DNA from: AC-37 sp036389295
GTDB lineage: Bacteria > Actinomycetota > Thermoleophilia > Solirubrobacterales > Thermoleophilaceae
Direction of reading: 5' to 3'
NCBI GenBank assembly: GCA_036389295.1
Contig: DASVQB010000046.1
Span: 62,001-126,000 of the forward strand
DNA length: 64,000 nucleotides
Below the pieces are notes generated by a model. The model was not told the DNA's origin and searched no databases. It saw only the letters and a program-made list of their open reading frames with translations. The position numbers and the translations under genes were made by a program. Of the stretch, positions 24,196 through 33,469 are shown in pieces. Within the stretch, counting starts at the first letter, position 1; each line of letters opens with the position of its first letter.

Positions 24196-24202
24196 GCCCG
24201 GA

Positions 24203-27200
24203 TCAGCGGCGGCGGGCGGCGACCTCGATCGACGCGCGGGCGCTCCTGTAGCCGCCGCGCGCGGCCGAGGCGGTGCGGCGGCCCGCCGTGAAGTAGCGGC
24301 GGCAGAGGCGCGCGCGGCCGCGGCGGTCGGTCCGCGCCGTGCCCTTGCCGCCGATGTGGACCTTCGCCCCCCTGACCGGCCTGCCGCGCGAGGTCACCCG
24401 GAGCCTGAAGCACGTCCGCCGCCGGACGGCGACGCGCCGCGGGCGCACGCTCACCTTCAGCGCGGGCTTCGACGAGCTGCCCGTGCCGCTCTTGGTGAGC
24501 CCCGCCGCGTGGCCCCAGTTGCCGGCGTCGTCCTCGTAGAGGACCGCGTAGTAGCGGCGCGTCCTCCCGCGCTTCACCGTCAGCGACTGCTCCCCGCCCG
24601 CCGCCTTCGGTTCGAGCCGCGCGAGCGTGCGGCCGTCGTCCGGGTGGCGGATCGGCCGGTCCGACACGAGCACGACGGCGTGGGCGGCCTTCCCGCACGA
24701 CCAGTCGTCGCCGGGCGCCTTCCACGAGAGCGCGATCGTCTTCTTCCCGGCCTTCACGCGGAACGAGTCGGGGGTCCCCGGCGGCCGGCTGTCGGTCCCG
24801 TAGGCGCCGGTGCCCCACTCGTCGTGCCGGGCGGTCCACCACTCGTCGTTGGTCCCGCACGCCGGCCGGTCGGTCTCCCACAGGAAGCTCCAGCCCTCGC
24901 GCGTGCGCGCGACCACCTCGAGCCTGTCGTCGCCGTCCACGTCGCCGATCGCCGGCACCGCGAGCAGCCAGCCGCCGGTGAACTTCGGCCAGCCCGAGCC
25001 CTCCGTCCCGTCGGCGGCCAGGTTCCGGAGGTAGTAGAGGCCGGTCCCGACCACGACCTCGTTGCCCGGCGCGTCGGAGACGTCCGCCACCGCCGGGCTC
25101 GACAGGAGCTGGAAGTCCTCGACCGCCTGCGGGTAGGCGGGCAGCGACTCGCCGGTGCGGGCGTTCCAGGCCTGCACGACGTGGTTGTAGGGCAGGTTCT
25201 GCCCCGGCACGACGCCGATGTTCAGCAGCTGGTTGAGGGTGAGCCCGCCCTTGATCACCTCGAGGCCGCCGTCGCCGTCGAGGTCGGCCACGATCGGGTG
25301 CTCGAACAGGTTCAGCACGCGGCTCTTGTCGACGTGCTCGCCCCCGCCCGGCCCCGAGTCGTAGGTCGTGACCACCGACCCGTCCCCGCGCCTCGCCTGC
25401 ACGTCGCCGGTCGCCACGCCGCCGATCGCCTCGAGCGCGCCGTCGCCGTCCACGTCGCCGAGCACGTAGTCGACGCCCGGCCCGACCAGCGGCAGCGCGT
25501 CGGGCACCGCGCCGTTCGGCTTGACCGGCCAGCCGGGCAGGATCTTGCCGGTCGAGCTGACCGCGTAGGTGCGGCCGCTCTTCCCGATCGCGTTCGCGGC
25601 GACCGCGATGACGATCCCGCGCACCGCGCTCGCCACGTCGCCCTCGACCTGCTGGATCGGGTCGTCGATCTCGGCGGTCGGGACCACCAGCTCGGGCCTG
25701 CCGTCGCCGTTCACGTCGCCGGCGGCGGCCGAGTTGATGGTCTCGGCGCCGTCGAGCTTCTCGTCCGGCGACTTGAGCTTGGTCGGGAACCCGCGCACGC
25801 GCTCGCCGCGCCCGGTCCAGGCGTAGAGGTGCTGGTCGAGCGAGGGGACCGCCACGTCGAGGCGACCGTCGCCGTCGAGGTCCACCAGCGTCGGCGAGCC
25901 GATGAAGCCGCGCTTTATGTGGTTGGTCTTCGTGCGCAGCGACGGCTTCGAGAGGTCCGGGTCGACGCGCACCGGGAAGCCGTCCACCTCGCTGCCGTCG
26001 GCGTTCCACGCGTAGACGTGCTCACCGGCGGCGTCGACGATCTCGGGCTCGCGGTCGCCGTCAACGTCGCCGATCGCCGGGTTGCGCAGCGACTCGCGCG
26101 GCGGCTCGACGCCGCGGTACGACGGTGCGTCGGGATGGACGTTCGAGTAGCGCCGGGTGCGGACCGGCTCGCCGCCGTTGAAGCTCTGGAGCGGCTTGCC
26201 GTTCTCGCGCAGGACGTGGAGGTCGCCGCTCGAGTCCGGGGAGACGATGTCGAGGAGGTTGTCGCCGTCGAGGTCGAACATCCGCTGCGAGGCCTCGCCG
26301 CCGGTCCCGTCGTAGCGGGACCAGCCGCGGGCGAGCGACGTGTCGCGGTACGCGAACAGCACCTTGCGGTCCTCGCCCCGGTTGCCGTCCGCGTCGGTGA
26401 CGACCACGCGGACGGTGAACGCCGGCTCGTTCGGGTCGGGGTCGCCGGGGCCCTTGGACGGCGCGGTCGGGTCGTCGGCGGCGCCCCCTCCCGGACGGGC
26501 GTCGAGCGCCGCGCGGACCTCCCCGAGCGAGATCGTCCCGAGCTCGCCGTCGACCGGCCCGGACGCCGTCCGCTCGGCGCCCACGTCGCGGAACTCGGAC
26601 TCCGCCGGCTCGATCCCCGGCGCCCACTGGAGCCGCCACTTGAAGCTCGTGCGGGCCGACAGCCGCGCGACCACGTCGAAGCTCGACTGCCGCGCCACGT
26701 TCAGCGGCGCGAACCACTCCGGCCCGTCGATCAGCGCCTGCGGCGGCACCCTCCCGTCGCGGATCCGCTCGAGCGCCAGCCCGAGGTCGGGGCGGCCGTA
26801 GCCGAAGTGCTGGTCCCAGCCGGGCTGGGCGGGGTCGGGGACGCCGCTCCCGACCGTGTTCTCGGCCACCACGTCCTCGGCCGTCGTCGTGAGCACCTGC
26901 TTGACCTCGTTCGGCGCGAGCCGGATCCCGCGGTCGCGGGCGTAGCCGATCAGGAGCCCGGCCGCGCCCGCGGCCTGGCCGGTGGCCTGGGAGCCGGTCG
27001 GCGCCGGCATGACCACGTGCGCGTGGCCGCCGTACTGCGTCGTCCCGGAGTTGCGGAACCAGGTCCCCACCGGCGCGCTCGACGGCACGCCGAGCGCACC
27101 GAGGAGCGGGCCGAGCTGGTCGGCGTCCTGCCCGAGGCCGTGCGCGTCCGCCACCGTGCCCTGGACCTGCATCGCCTCGTCGTAGAGCGTCGGGATGTTG

Positions 27201-28243
27201 TGGTCGGCGGTGTTGAGGTCGGAGGAGACGATCGCGAAGAAGACGCCGCTGCGGTAGGCGTGCGCGAACGCCTCGCGCGCGAAGCGGGTGTTGGTCAGGC
27301 CGCCGGTGGCCGCCTCGACCACCTCGACGTCGTTGTCGGCCGCGTACAGGACCGCCTGGCCGAAGCTCTGCATGTCGACCACGAACGTGTCCCAGACCCG
27401 CATCGGCACGAGCGTGCAGCGCGGGCAGACGCCGGTGCCGCCGCGGCCGTCGTTCGTCGCGCCCGCGGCCTCCTCGGCGCGGCCCGAGCCGTGGTTGTTC
27501 GCGCTCGAGTAGCTCGACGCGTCGAACGGGTCGTTGTCGTCGTCGAAGAAGTCCCAGCCGGCGACGTCGTCCGCGTAGCCGTTGCCGTCGTCGTCCTTGC
27601 CGTCGCTGAAGGTGGCGATCAGGTCGCCGGCGTCGAGGAGCTTGTCGGCCGGCTCCACGCCGGCGTCCTGCCTCACGCGCGCGTCGGCCGCGTAGTCGTC
27701 CACGTTGAAGGCGCCGTCGCCGTTGCAGTCGTAGCCGGGGCAGGGGGCGCCGCCGGCGCGCTGCGGCTCGGGCAGCTCCCTGCGGTTGAGCGCGACCTTC
27801 GTGCGCAGGTCCTGGTCCTCCCAGCGAATGCCCGTGTCGAGGATCGCGACCTGCACGTCGGGGCGGCCGGTCGAGAGCTTCCAGGCGCGGTCGGCCGACA
27901 CGCCCGAGAGCTGGCCGAGCGGGTTGCGGCCGGCGAGCGTGTTCTGCTCCTGCTGGCGGGCCGTGTCCGACGGGTTCTTGTAGGTCGCGGAGAACTGCGT
28001 GGCGGACGGCGCGAAGCCGAACCGCTCGACCTCCTCGTCGAACGGGTTCGAGCACTCGGCGCCGCCGTCGTTGTCCTGCTCGCAGGGGTCGAAGCCGGGG
28101 TCGTTCGGGGCGTTGGCGCGAACGCTCTCGCCGGGGTCCGAGCCGGGGAACGCCGCGATCGCCGCCGCCGGCAGGGCGAGGGCCAGCGCCGCGACGGGCA
28201 ACGCCGCCCGGGCACGCCAGGCTCTCCTCTGCCATCCCCTCAC
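24203..28243 (-). CDS. secreted subtilisin-like (S8) protein with FG-GAP/VCBS repeats
   Basis: 1346 residues from a GTG at 28243, with an Ala/Leu-rich signal peptide ending near AAAIAAFPG. The S8 triad is visible as Asp136 (VAILDTG), His251 (NNHGSG) and Ser418 (TGSQATG), but the flanking consensus (HGTHVAG, GTSMAAP) is eroded. An acidic insert with DCNGDGAFNVDDY and DGKDDDGNGYADD looks calcium-binding. From ~residue 630 several IGDVDGD/VDLDGDGR-type FG-GAP units form a beta-propeller, followed by a fibronectin-like segment and a basic Arg-rich C-terminus. It is probably cell-surface or secreted. Activity is uncertain. Confidence 0.85.
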   Translation of the reverse strand: MRGWQRRAWRARAALPVAALALALPAAAIAAFPGSDPGESVRANAPNDPGFDPCEQDNDGGAECSNPFDEEVERFGFAPSATQFSATYKNPSDTARQQEQNTLAGRNPLGQLSGVSADRAWKLSTGRPDVQVAILDTGIRWEDQDLRTKVALNRRELPEPQRAGGAPCPGYDCNGDGAFNVDDYAADARVRQDAGVEPADKLLDAGDLIATFSDGKDDDGNGYADDVAGWDFFDDDNDPFDASSYSSANNHGSGRAEEAAGATNDGRGGTGVCPRCTLVPMRVWDTFVVDMQSFGQAVLYAADNDVEVVEAATGGLTNTRFAREAFAHAYRSGVFFAIVSSDLNTADHNIPTLYDEAMQVQGTVADAHGLGQDADQLGPLLGALGVPSSAPVGTWFRNSGTTQYGGHAHVVMPAPTGSQATGQAAGAAGLLIGYARDRGIRLAPNEVKQVLTTTAEDVVAENTVGSGVPDPAQPGWDQHFGYGRPDLGLALERIRDGRVPPQALIDGPEWFAPLNVARQSSFDVVARLSARTSFKWRLQWAPGIEPAESEFRDVGAERTASGPVDGELGTISLGEVRAALDARPGGGAADDPTAPSKGPGDPDPNEPAFTVRVVVTDADGNRGEDRKVLFAYRDTSLARGWSRYDGTGGEASQRMFDLDGDNLLDIVSPDSSGDLHVLRENGKPLQSFNGGEPVRTRRYSNVHPDAPSYRGVEPPRESLRNPAIGDVDGDREPEIVDAAGEHVYAWNADGSEVDGFPVRVDPDLSKPSLRTKTNHIKRGFIGSPTLVDLDGDGRLDVAVPSLDQHLYAWTGRGERVRGFPTKLKSPDEKLDGAETINSAAAGDVNGDGRPELVVPTAEIDDPIQQVEGDVASAVRGIVIAVAANAIGKSGRTYAVSSTGKILPGWPVKPNGAVPDALPLVGPGVDYVLGDVDGDGALEAIGGVATGDVQARRGDGSVVTTYDSGPGGGEHVDKSRVLNLFEHPIVADLDGDGGLEVIKGGLTLNQLLNIGVVPGQNLPYNHVVQAWNARTGESLPAYPQAVEDFQLLSSPAVADVSDAPGNEVVVGTGLYYLRNLAADGTEGSGWPKFTGGWLLAVPAIGDVDGDDRLEVVARTREGWSFLWETDRPACGTNDEWWTARHDEWGTGAYGTDSRPPGTPDSFRVKAGKKTIALSWKAPGDDWSCGKAAHAVVLVSDRPIRHPDDGRTLARLEPKAAGGEQSLTVKRGRTRRYYAVLYEDDAGNWGHAAGLTKSGTGSSSKPALKVSVRPRRVAVRRRTCFRLRVTSRGRPVRGAKVHIGGKGTARTDRRGRARLCRRYFTAGRRTASAARGGYRSARASIEVAARRR

Positions 28244-28330
28244 CTGCTCGCAGCGATCGTAACGGAGCGCACGAGCGCACGGTCGCGGCTGTGGCCGGGG
28301 CGCGGCCCTCGGGGGTATGCTCGTCCACGA

Positions 28331-29176
28331 GTGGTCAGCGTCAGCACAGGCGAGCTCGTCCACGACGGCCACCGGCTCGTCTACGACGACTACGGGAGCG
28401 GCCCGCGGCCGTTCCTGCTCCTGCCGGGGCTCATGCTGCCGCGGACGATGCACCGTCCGCTCGCCCAGTCGCTGGCCGAGCGCGGCAACCGGGTCATCAC
28501 GCTCGACCTGCTGGGCCACGGCGAGTCCGACCAGCCGCGCGACATGTGGCGCTACTCGATGCCGATCTTCGGCGAGCAGGCGATCGCGCTCCTGGACCAC
28601 CTGGAGATCGAGGAGGCGGTCGTCGGCGGGACCTCGCTCGGCGCGAACGTGACGCTCGAGGCGGCGGTCCGCGCGCCGGAGCGGCTGCGCGGCGCGGTGA
28701 TCGAGATGCCCGTCCTGGACAACGCGCTGCTCGGCTGCGCGATCGCGTTCACGCCGCTCATGGTCGGCGTGACGTTCGGCGCGCCGGTCACGCGCGTGGT
28801 CAGCCGGATCGTGGGGCGCGCGCCGCGCGGGCTGAACCACCTCCTCGACGTCGGGATCGACTGGCTGAGCCGCGATCCCGCGCCGTCGGCGGCCGTGCTC
28901 CAGGGGCTGTTCTTCGGCCGCGTCGCGCCGCCGCGGCACGAGCGGGCGCGGGTCGAGACGCGCGCGCTCGTGATCGGGCACACGCGCGACCCCGTGCACC
29001 CGTTCTCCGACTCGGACATGCTGGTGCGCGAGCTGCGCAACGGCCGCCTGCTCGAGGCGAACTCGATCCTCGAGCTGCGGCTCGCACCCGCGCGACTGAC
29101 GGGCGAGATCGCCCGGTTCCTGGACGAGTGCTGGCGCCGGCCGGCGGCGGCCGAGCCGGTGCGCGCGAGCGCCTAG
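28331..29176 (+). CDS. alpha/beta hydrolase
   Basis: 281 residues using the GTG at 28331. FLLLPGLMLP gives the oxyanion loop, VITLDLLGHGESD the strand-4 region, GGTSLGAN the nucleophile elbow (GxSxG), and HTRDPVHPFSDS carries a likely acid Asp and a His. The substrate is not predictable. It diverges from the large secreted protease with only 87 bp between starts. An ATG at 28317 opens only a short alternative frame and is rejected as the start. Confidence 0.85.
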   Translation: MVSVSTGELVHDGHRLVYDDYGSGPRPFLLLPGLMLPRTMHRPLAQSLAERGNRVITLDLLGHGESDQPRDMWRYSMPIFGEQAIALLDHLEIEEAVVGGTSLGANVTLEAAVRAPERLRGAVIEMPVLDNALLGCAIAFTPLMVGVTFGAPVTRVVSRIVGRAPRGLNHLLDVGIDWLSRDPAPSAAVLQGLFFGRVAPPRHERARVETRALVIGHTRDPVHPFSDSDMLVRELRNGRLLEANSILELRLAPARLTGEIARFLDECWRRPAAAEPVRASA

Positions 29177-29278
29177 GCGCCATCCGAGCGGCCCTCGCGG
29201 CCCGAGCGGCTTCGCGCCACGCCGCTGCACGAGAACTTGCCCGCCCGCAACGGGCCGGTGGATAGCGTGTTCCCGCGG

Positions 29279-30778
29279 ATGATGAGGCGGACCCTCCTGG
29301 CCTCCGCAGGGGCGCTGCTGCTCGCCGCGCTCGTGGTGACCGCCGCGCCGGCGCTCACCGCGCAGCGCTACCAGCCGCGCGCGGTCGACTTCGAGCTGGC
29401 CGCTCCGGCGCTGAGCGCCGCCCGGACCGGGCCCGTGGCCACGCCCTCGCTCCGCCCGTCGCGGCGCTTCAACCTCGTGGGCCTCCGCTGGGCCTCCGGC
29501 GGAGAGCCGCGCGTGTCGCTCCGCTTCCGCCGCGACGGCCGCGGCTGGAGCCGCTGGACCCGGGTCGGCGCGGGGCAGGACCACGGCCCCGACCCGGGGA
29601 CCGGCGAGCGCACGCCGGCGGGCGCGTCGGACCCGGTCTGGGTCGGCGAGGCCGACGAGGTCCAGGTCCGCCTCTCGCGCCGCGTGAGCGGCCTGCGACT
29701 CCACTTCGTGAACGTTGCCGGGACGGCGAGCGCCGCCGACCGGGCGCGGACCGCGCTGCGCCGCGTCGCGAACGGCGCCGTCCGCACCGTCGCCGGCGTG
29801 CTGCGGCCGGCCGCCGCCGGCGCGCAGGACGCCCAGCCCGAGATCGTCCCCCGCTCCGCGTGGGAGGCCGGCCAGTGCACGCCGCGGACCGACCCGGCCT
29901 ACCGCGAGGTCAAGATGGCGTTCGTCCACCACACGGTCACCGCGACCGACTACGCCCCCGAGGACGTGCCGGGGATGATCCTCGGGATGTGCCGCTACCA
30001 CCGCGACTCGAACGGCTGGAACGACCTCGGCTACAACTTCGTCGTCGACCGCTTCGGCCGGATCTGGGAGGGCCGCGGCGGCGGGATCGACAAGCCCGTG
30101 GTCGGCGCTCACACCACCGGGATGAACACGCAGTCGTTCGGCGTCGCCAACCTCGGGACCTACACGGACGTGCCCGTGACCGAGGAGGCGATGGGCGCGA
30201 TGACCCGGCTGATCCGCTGGAAGCTGCCGCTCCACGGGCAGCCGACGTCAGGCCAGGCGACCGTCGTGTCGAACGGCGGCAGCGGCAGCCGCTTCGCGGC
30301 GGGCGAGCAGGCCACGCTCGACCGGGTCTCCGGCCACCGCGACGCGAACTCCACGGGCTGCCCCGGCGACGCCCTCTACGCGCAGCTCCCCGCGCTGCGG
30401 GAGCGGGTGGCCGGCGCTCAGGCCGCGCCGCGGCCGAAGCCGACGATCGCCGTCGAGCGGCCGCCGCGGCGGGTTCCGAAGAAGTCGATCGTCCGCATCC
30501 GCGGGAGCGTGCAGCCGCCCAAGCAGTCCCTCTCCGTGCTGGTCGAGAAGAAGAAGGGCGACCGCTGGGTCCGCAGCTACGGCCGCACGGTGCCGCCGGG
30601 CGCCGACGGCTCGTTCAGGAAGAAGGTCCGCCTCCGCGACGTCGGCCTGTACCGGATCTCCGCGGTGTTCGGCGGCGACGGCTCGAACGCCCCGGCGCGG
30701 TCGAAGCGCTACCCGGTCCGCGTCCCGCGCAAGGCGAGCTCCTCGCCCTCGGGCCCGTCGTACTCGGACCCGCGCTAG
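29279..30778 (+). CDS. secreted peptidoglycan-recognition/amidase-2 family protein
   Basis: 499 residues. Two adjacent ATGs (29279, 29282) precede a signal peptide MRRTLLASAGALLLAALVV. A ~150-residue N-terminal beta region precedes the amidase domain (~190-375). Zn ligands are visible: His217 or His218 (VHHTVT), His353 (GHRDAN) and Cys361 (TGCPGD), with GYNFVVDRFGRIWEGRGGG between. It should cleave N-acetylmuramoyl-L-alanine bonds. The C-terminal ~100 residues form an Ig-like module. A weak promoter-like pair lies just upstream (TTGCCC 29237, GATAGC 29261). The gene ends in a 4-bp convergent overlap. Confidence 0.9.
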   Translation: MMRRTLLASAGALLLAALVVTAAPALTAQRYQPRAVDFELAAPALSAARTGPVATPSLRPSRRFNLVGLRWASGGEPRVSLRFRRDGRGWSRWTRVGAGQDHGPDPGTGERTPAGASDPVWVGEADEVQVRLSRRVSGLRLHFVNVAGTASAADRARTALRRVANGAVRTVAGVLRPAAAGAQDAQPEIVPRSAWEAGQCTPRTDPAYREVKMAFVHHTVTATDYAPEDVPGMILGMCRYHRDSNGWNDLGYNFVVDRFGRIWEGRGGGIDKPVVGAHTTGMNTQSFGVANLGTYTDVPVTEEAMGAMTRLIRWKLPLHGQPTSGQATVVSNGGSGSRFAAGEQATLDRVSGHRDANSTGCPGDALYAQLPALRERVAGAQAAPRPKPTIAVERPPRRVPKKSIVRIRGSVQPPKQSLSVLVEKKKGDRWVRSYGRTVPPGADGSFRKKVRLRDVGLYRISAVFGGDGSNAPARSKRYPVRVPRKASSSPSGPSYSDPR

Positions 30779-31761
30779 CGCGGCTCGCGCGGCCCGCCCG
30801 GCACGATGTCGCGGCCGGTCGGCGCCATCTCCCCGTCCAGCTCGATCTGCCAGAACCAGCGGGTGAAGGTCATGCCGGCGTCGAACTCGCCGACGTGCGG
30901 CTCGACCCGCTCGCCGGCAGCCATCCGGACGATCAGCTCGGGGTAGGTGCGGCCCGGGCGGGCGGCGTACATCGGCGCCGGGAACGCGCCGCCGAAGCGC
31001 GTGTTCACGTCGGTGATCCCGAGCCCGATCTCCGGGTCGCGGAACGCCTGCACCGTGCACGGGCCGCGGACTGGCAGCGCCTCGCCCACCGCCCGGCCGA
31101 GCTCGACCAGCTCGGCGTCGGCGATCACGGTTCCCTTGATCGACTCGCCGCCGCGCGACTCGATCATCGTGCGGGGGATCGCGTTGAGGCAGCGGCCGTC
31201 CATGTCGCACAGGAGGTCGACCGAGAACTCGGGGCCGTCCATCCAGCGCTGGACCATCGTCGGCTCCTTCACGTAGCGGACGAAGAACTCGGCCTCCTCG
31301 CGACTCCCGGCGCGGTGGATCGAGCGGGCGCCCGACCCGCGCCGCGGCTTGACGGTCACCGGGTAGGACCCGGGCTCCTCGCCGGGCAGGACCGTCGGCG
31401 GGCTCGGCAGGCCGTGGCGGAGCAGCAGCTCGTGGGTCGCGTACTTGTCGTAGGTCGCGCGGCAGACCTCGGGGTCGGGCACGAAGGCCGGCAGGTCGGC
31501 GCGGGCTAGAACCTCGATGTCGAGGTCGGTCAGCGGGACCACCGCCCGCGCGCCGTGCTCGGCCACGAGCTCCTGGAGGAACGGGACGTAGCCGGGGTCG
31601 TCGATGCGCGGCGGCGTCACGCGCACGTCGGCGGCGTACCGGGCCGGCGCCAGCGGGCTCGGGTCGACGGCGATCGTGAAGGCGTGCTCGGCGAACGCGC
31701 TGACGATGTCGTAGCGCTTGCCGACCCCGGTGAGGACGACCGCTACCCGGTCGGCCGCCAT
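30775..31761 (-). CDS. ATP-grasp enzyme (PylC/CarB-like)
   Basis: 328 residues, ATG at 31761. The N-terminal pre-ATP-grasp Rossmann part (VVLTGVGKRYDIVSAF) is followed by the ATP-grasp core: VTVKPRRGSGARSIH, MVQRWMDGPEFSVDLL and the metal site ITDVNTRFGGAFP. Such enzymes join a carboxylate to an amine or similar nucleophile. It overlaps the PglC-like sugar transferase gene by 19 bp on the same strand. The likely context is decoration of a sugar or other building block of a surface glycan. Confidence 0.85.
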   Translation of the reverse strand: MAADRVAVVLTGVGKRYDIVSAFAEHAFTIAVDPSPLAPARYAADVRVTPPRIDDPGYVPFLQELVAEHGARAVVPLTDLDIEVLARADLPAFVPDPEVCRATYDKYATHELLLRHGLPSPPTVLPGEEPGSYPVTVKPRRGSGARSIHRAGSREEAEFFVRYVKEPTMVQRWMDGPEFSVDLLCDMDGRCLNAIPRTMIESRGGESIKGTVIADAELVELGRAVGEALPVRGPCTVQAFRDPEIGLGITDVNTRFGGAFPAPMYAARPGRTYPELIVRMAAGERVEPHVGEFDAGMTFTRWFWQIELDGEMAPTGRDIVPGGPREPR

Positions 31762-32333
31762 CCGCCCGTCTCTCCCTTGTAGAGGCCGTGGCCGGTCGCG
31801 AGCAGCCGGACCGTCCGGGCCAGGATGCGGAGGTCGAGGACGAGCGACCGGTTGTCGACGTACCAGACGTCGAGCTCGATCCGCTCGTCCCACGGCAGCG
31901 ACGCGCGGCCGTTCACCTGCGCCCAGCCGGTGATGCCCGGCTTGACCTCGAGCCGGCGGCGCTGGCGCGGCGTGTACTGGTCGACCTGAGCCTGGATCGT
32001 CGGCCGCGGGCCCACGATGGCCATCTCGCCGCGGAGCACGTTCACGAGGTTCGGCAGCTCGTCGAGCGAGAAGCGGCGCAGCAGGGCGCCGACGCGCGTG
32101 ATGCGCGGGTCGCCCGCGTTCACGGCCAGCCCCGCCCCCATCCGCTCGGCTCCGCTCACCATCGTGCGGAGCTTCAGCATCTCGAACGGCTCGCCGTCCC
32201 TGCCGACGCGCCGCTGGCGGTAGATCGGCGAGCCGCGCGTCTCGAGCCGGATCGCGACGATCGCCGCGAGCTGGAGCGGGGCGGTCAGCGCGAGGGCGAG
32301 CGCCGCGACGGCGACGTCGAGCGCTCGGCTCAC
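31743..32333 (-). CDS. bacterial sugar transferase, PglC-like (undecaprenyl-phosphate phosphosugar transferase)
   Basis: 196 residues, GTG start overlapping the upstream glycosyltransferase stop. This is the short monotopic type: one N-terminal hydrophobic helix, then SPIYRQRRVGRDGEPFEMLKLRTM, in which the RVGRDGEPF and KLRTM blocks are diagnostic. SLDELPNLVNVLRGEMAIVGPRP is split over the catalytic Asp-Glu region, and KPGITGWAQVNGR follows. It transfers a sugar-1-phosphate from a UDP-sugar to undecaprenyl phosphate, starting glycan assembly. With the CapD/PglF-like dehydratase and DegT aminotransferase at 43.8-46.9 kb, a 4-amino-6-deoxy sugar donor is plausible. Confidence 0.92.
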   Translation of the reverse strand: MSRALDVAVAALALALTAPLQLAAIVAIRLETRGSPIYRQRRVGRDGEPFEMLKLRTMVSGAERMGAGLAVNAGDPRITRVGALLRRFSLDELPNLVNVLRGEMAIVGPRPTIQAQVDQYTPRQRRRLEVKPGITGWAQVNGRASLPWDERIELDVWYVDNRSLVLDLRILARTVRLLATGHGLYKGETGGWRPTG

Positions 32334-33460
32334 CGCGTGCCCTCCGCCTTCTCCCAGCCGGCCGGCGTGCCGCTCCGCAGCCAGTCCCAGAGGCCGGCCG
32401 CGAGCGACGCGGTGACCAGCACGTAGTAGTAGGCGAGGCGGAACGGGCGGGCCGGGACGAGCGGGCCGAGCGCGGCCGCCGCGAGCAGGCCGAGCTGGGC
32501 GGCGAGGGTGACGGCGTAGACGGGACCGTCGCCCAGCAGGGCGAGGTTGGTCGCCAGCGCGATCAGGTGGAGGAACGGGGTGGCGTAGCGGAGCACGCGG
32601 TGGGAGCCGATCTGGAGCGCGTAGAGGGCGCCGTAGCCGCGCGGCGAGAGCATGCCCCCCCGCAGGACGATCGGCCAGGCGTGGCTCATCATCCGGCGCT
32701 TGCGGCGGAACTCGCCCTCGATCGAGGGGACCATCTTCTCCTCGGCGCGGGCCGTCGGCTCGTAGACGGCGCGCCAGCCGCGCTTGACCATGTTGAACGG
32801 GAACGACAGGTCGTGGCCCATGCGCGGGTCGACGACCATGTACGCCTCGCGGCGGGTGGCGTAGATGGCGCCGTTCCCGCCGGTCACGCCGCCGAGCCGC
32901 GACTCGAGCGAGCGGACCGCCATCTCGTAGCGCCAGTAGGCGCCCTCCTCGCTCGTGCCGTCGGCTCGCGAGAAGCGGACCTGGCCGCAGACGTAGCCCG
33001 TCCGCGGGTCCTGCTGGAACGGGGCGACGAGCCGCCTCAGGGCGTCCGGCGCGAGGCGGCTGTTGGCGTCGGAGAACGCGACGATCTCGCCGCTCGCCCG
33101 CTCGACCCCGGCGTCCTGGGTGCGGACCTTGCCGCCGCGCGGCAGCTCGAGCACGAGGTCGGCGCCGGCCTCGCGGGCCCTGGCCGCCGTGCGGTCGGTC
33201 GAGCCGTCCGAGGCGACGATCAGCTCGAGCCGCTCGCGCGGGTAGTCGAGCGCCAGCGCGTTCGCGACCTTGTCCGCGATCACCTCCTCCTCGTCGTAGG
33301 CGGCGATCACGAGGGAGACGGTCGGGAGGTCGGCGTCCGCGGACGGGACGGCCGCGCCGCGCGTGCGCCGCAGCCGGGCGAGGAGCCACAGGAGCAGCGG
33401 GTAGCCGGCGTGCGTGTAGACGATCAGGGCGGCTGACGCCCAGAAGACGGCCTCGAGCAC
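32330..33460 (-). CDS. membrane glycosyltransferase family 2
   Basis: 376 residues. One N-terminal membrane helix is followed by VSLVIAAYDEEEVIADKV (GT2 N-terminal strand), IVASDGSTDRTAA with the DGS donor site, FSDANS as the DXD equivalent, GGNGAIYATRREA, and three or four C-terminal membrane helices. The family makes or extends polysaccharides at the cytoplasmic membrane. It overlaps the PglC-like gene by 4 bp (GTGA), so the next glycan step is probably encoded here. Sugar specificity is unknown. Confidence 0.88.
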   Translation of the reverse strand: MLEAVFWASAALIVYTHAGYPLLLWLLARLRRTRGAAVPSADADLPTVSLVIAAYDEEEVIADKVANALALDYPRERLELIVASDGSTDRTAARAREAGADLVLELPRGGKVRTQDAGVERASGEIVAFSDANSRLAPDALRRLVAPFQQDPRTGYVCGQVRFSRADGTSEEGAYWRYEMAVRSLESRLGGVTGGNGAIYATRREAYMVVDPRMGHDLSFPFNMVKRGWRAVYEPTARAEEKMVPSIEGEFRRKRRMMSHAWPIVLRGGMLSPRGYGALYALQIGSHRVLRYATPFLHLIALATNLALLGDGPVYAVTLAAQLGLLAAAALGPLVPARPFRLAYYYVLVTASLAAGLWDWLRSGTPAGWEKAEGTR

Positions 33461-33469
33461 GGGGACCGA

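Noticed and set aside
24185..28330. Very long open frame on the plus strand opposite the subtilase-like gene
   Set aside because: It is low-complexity Arg/Ala/Val/Asp-rich sequence with no recognisable domain, as expected from the antisense of high-GC coding DNA; only its last part (from 28331) is the real hydrolase gene.
28317..28652. ATG at 28317 as start of a gene
   Set aside because: The frame gives a short Ser/Thr/Arg-rich peptide without domains; the alpha/beta hydrolase motifs are in the frame opened by the GTG at 28331.
29237..29266. Promoter TTGCCC-N18-GATAGC before the amidase gene
   Set aside because: The spacing and -10 match are too weak to list as a separate feature; kept only as a remark in the gene entry.
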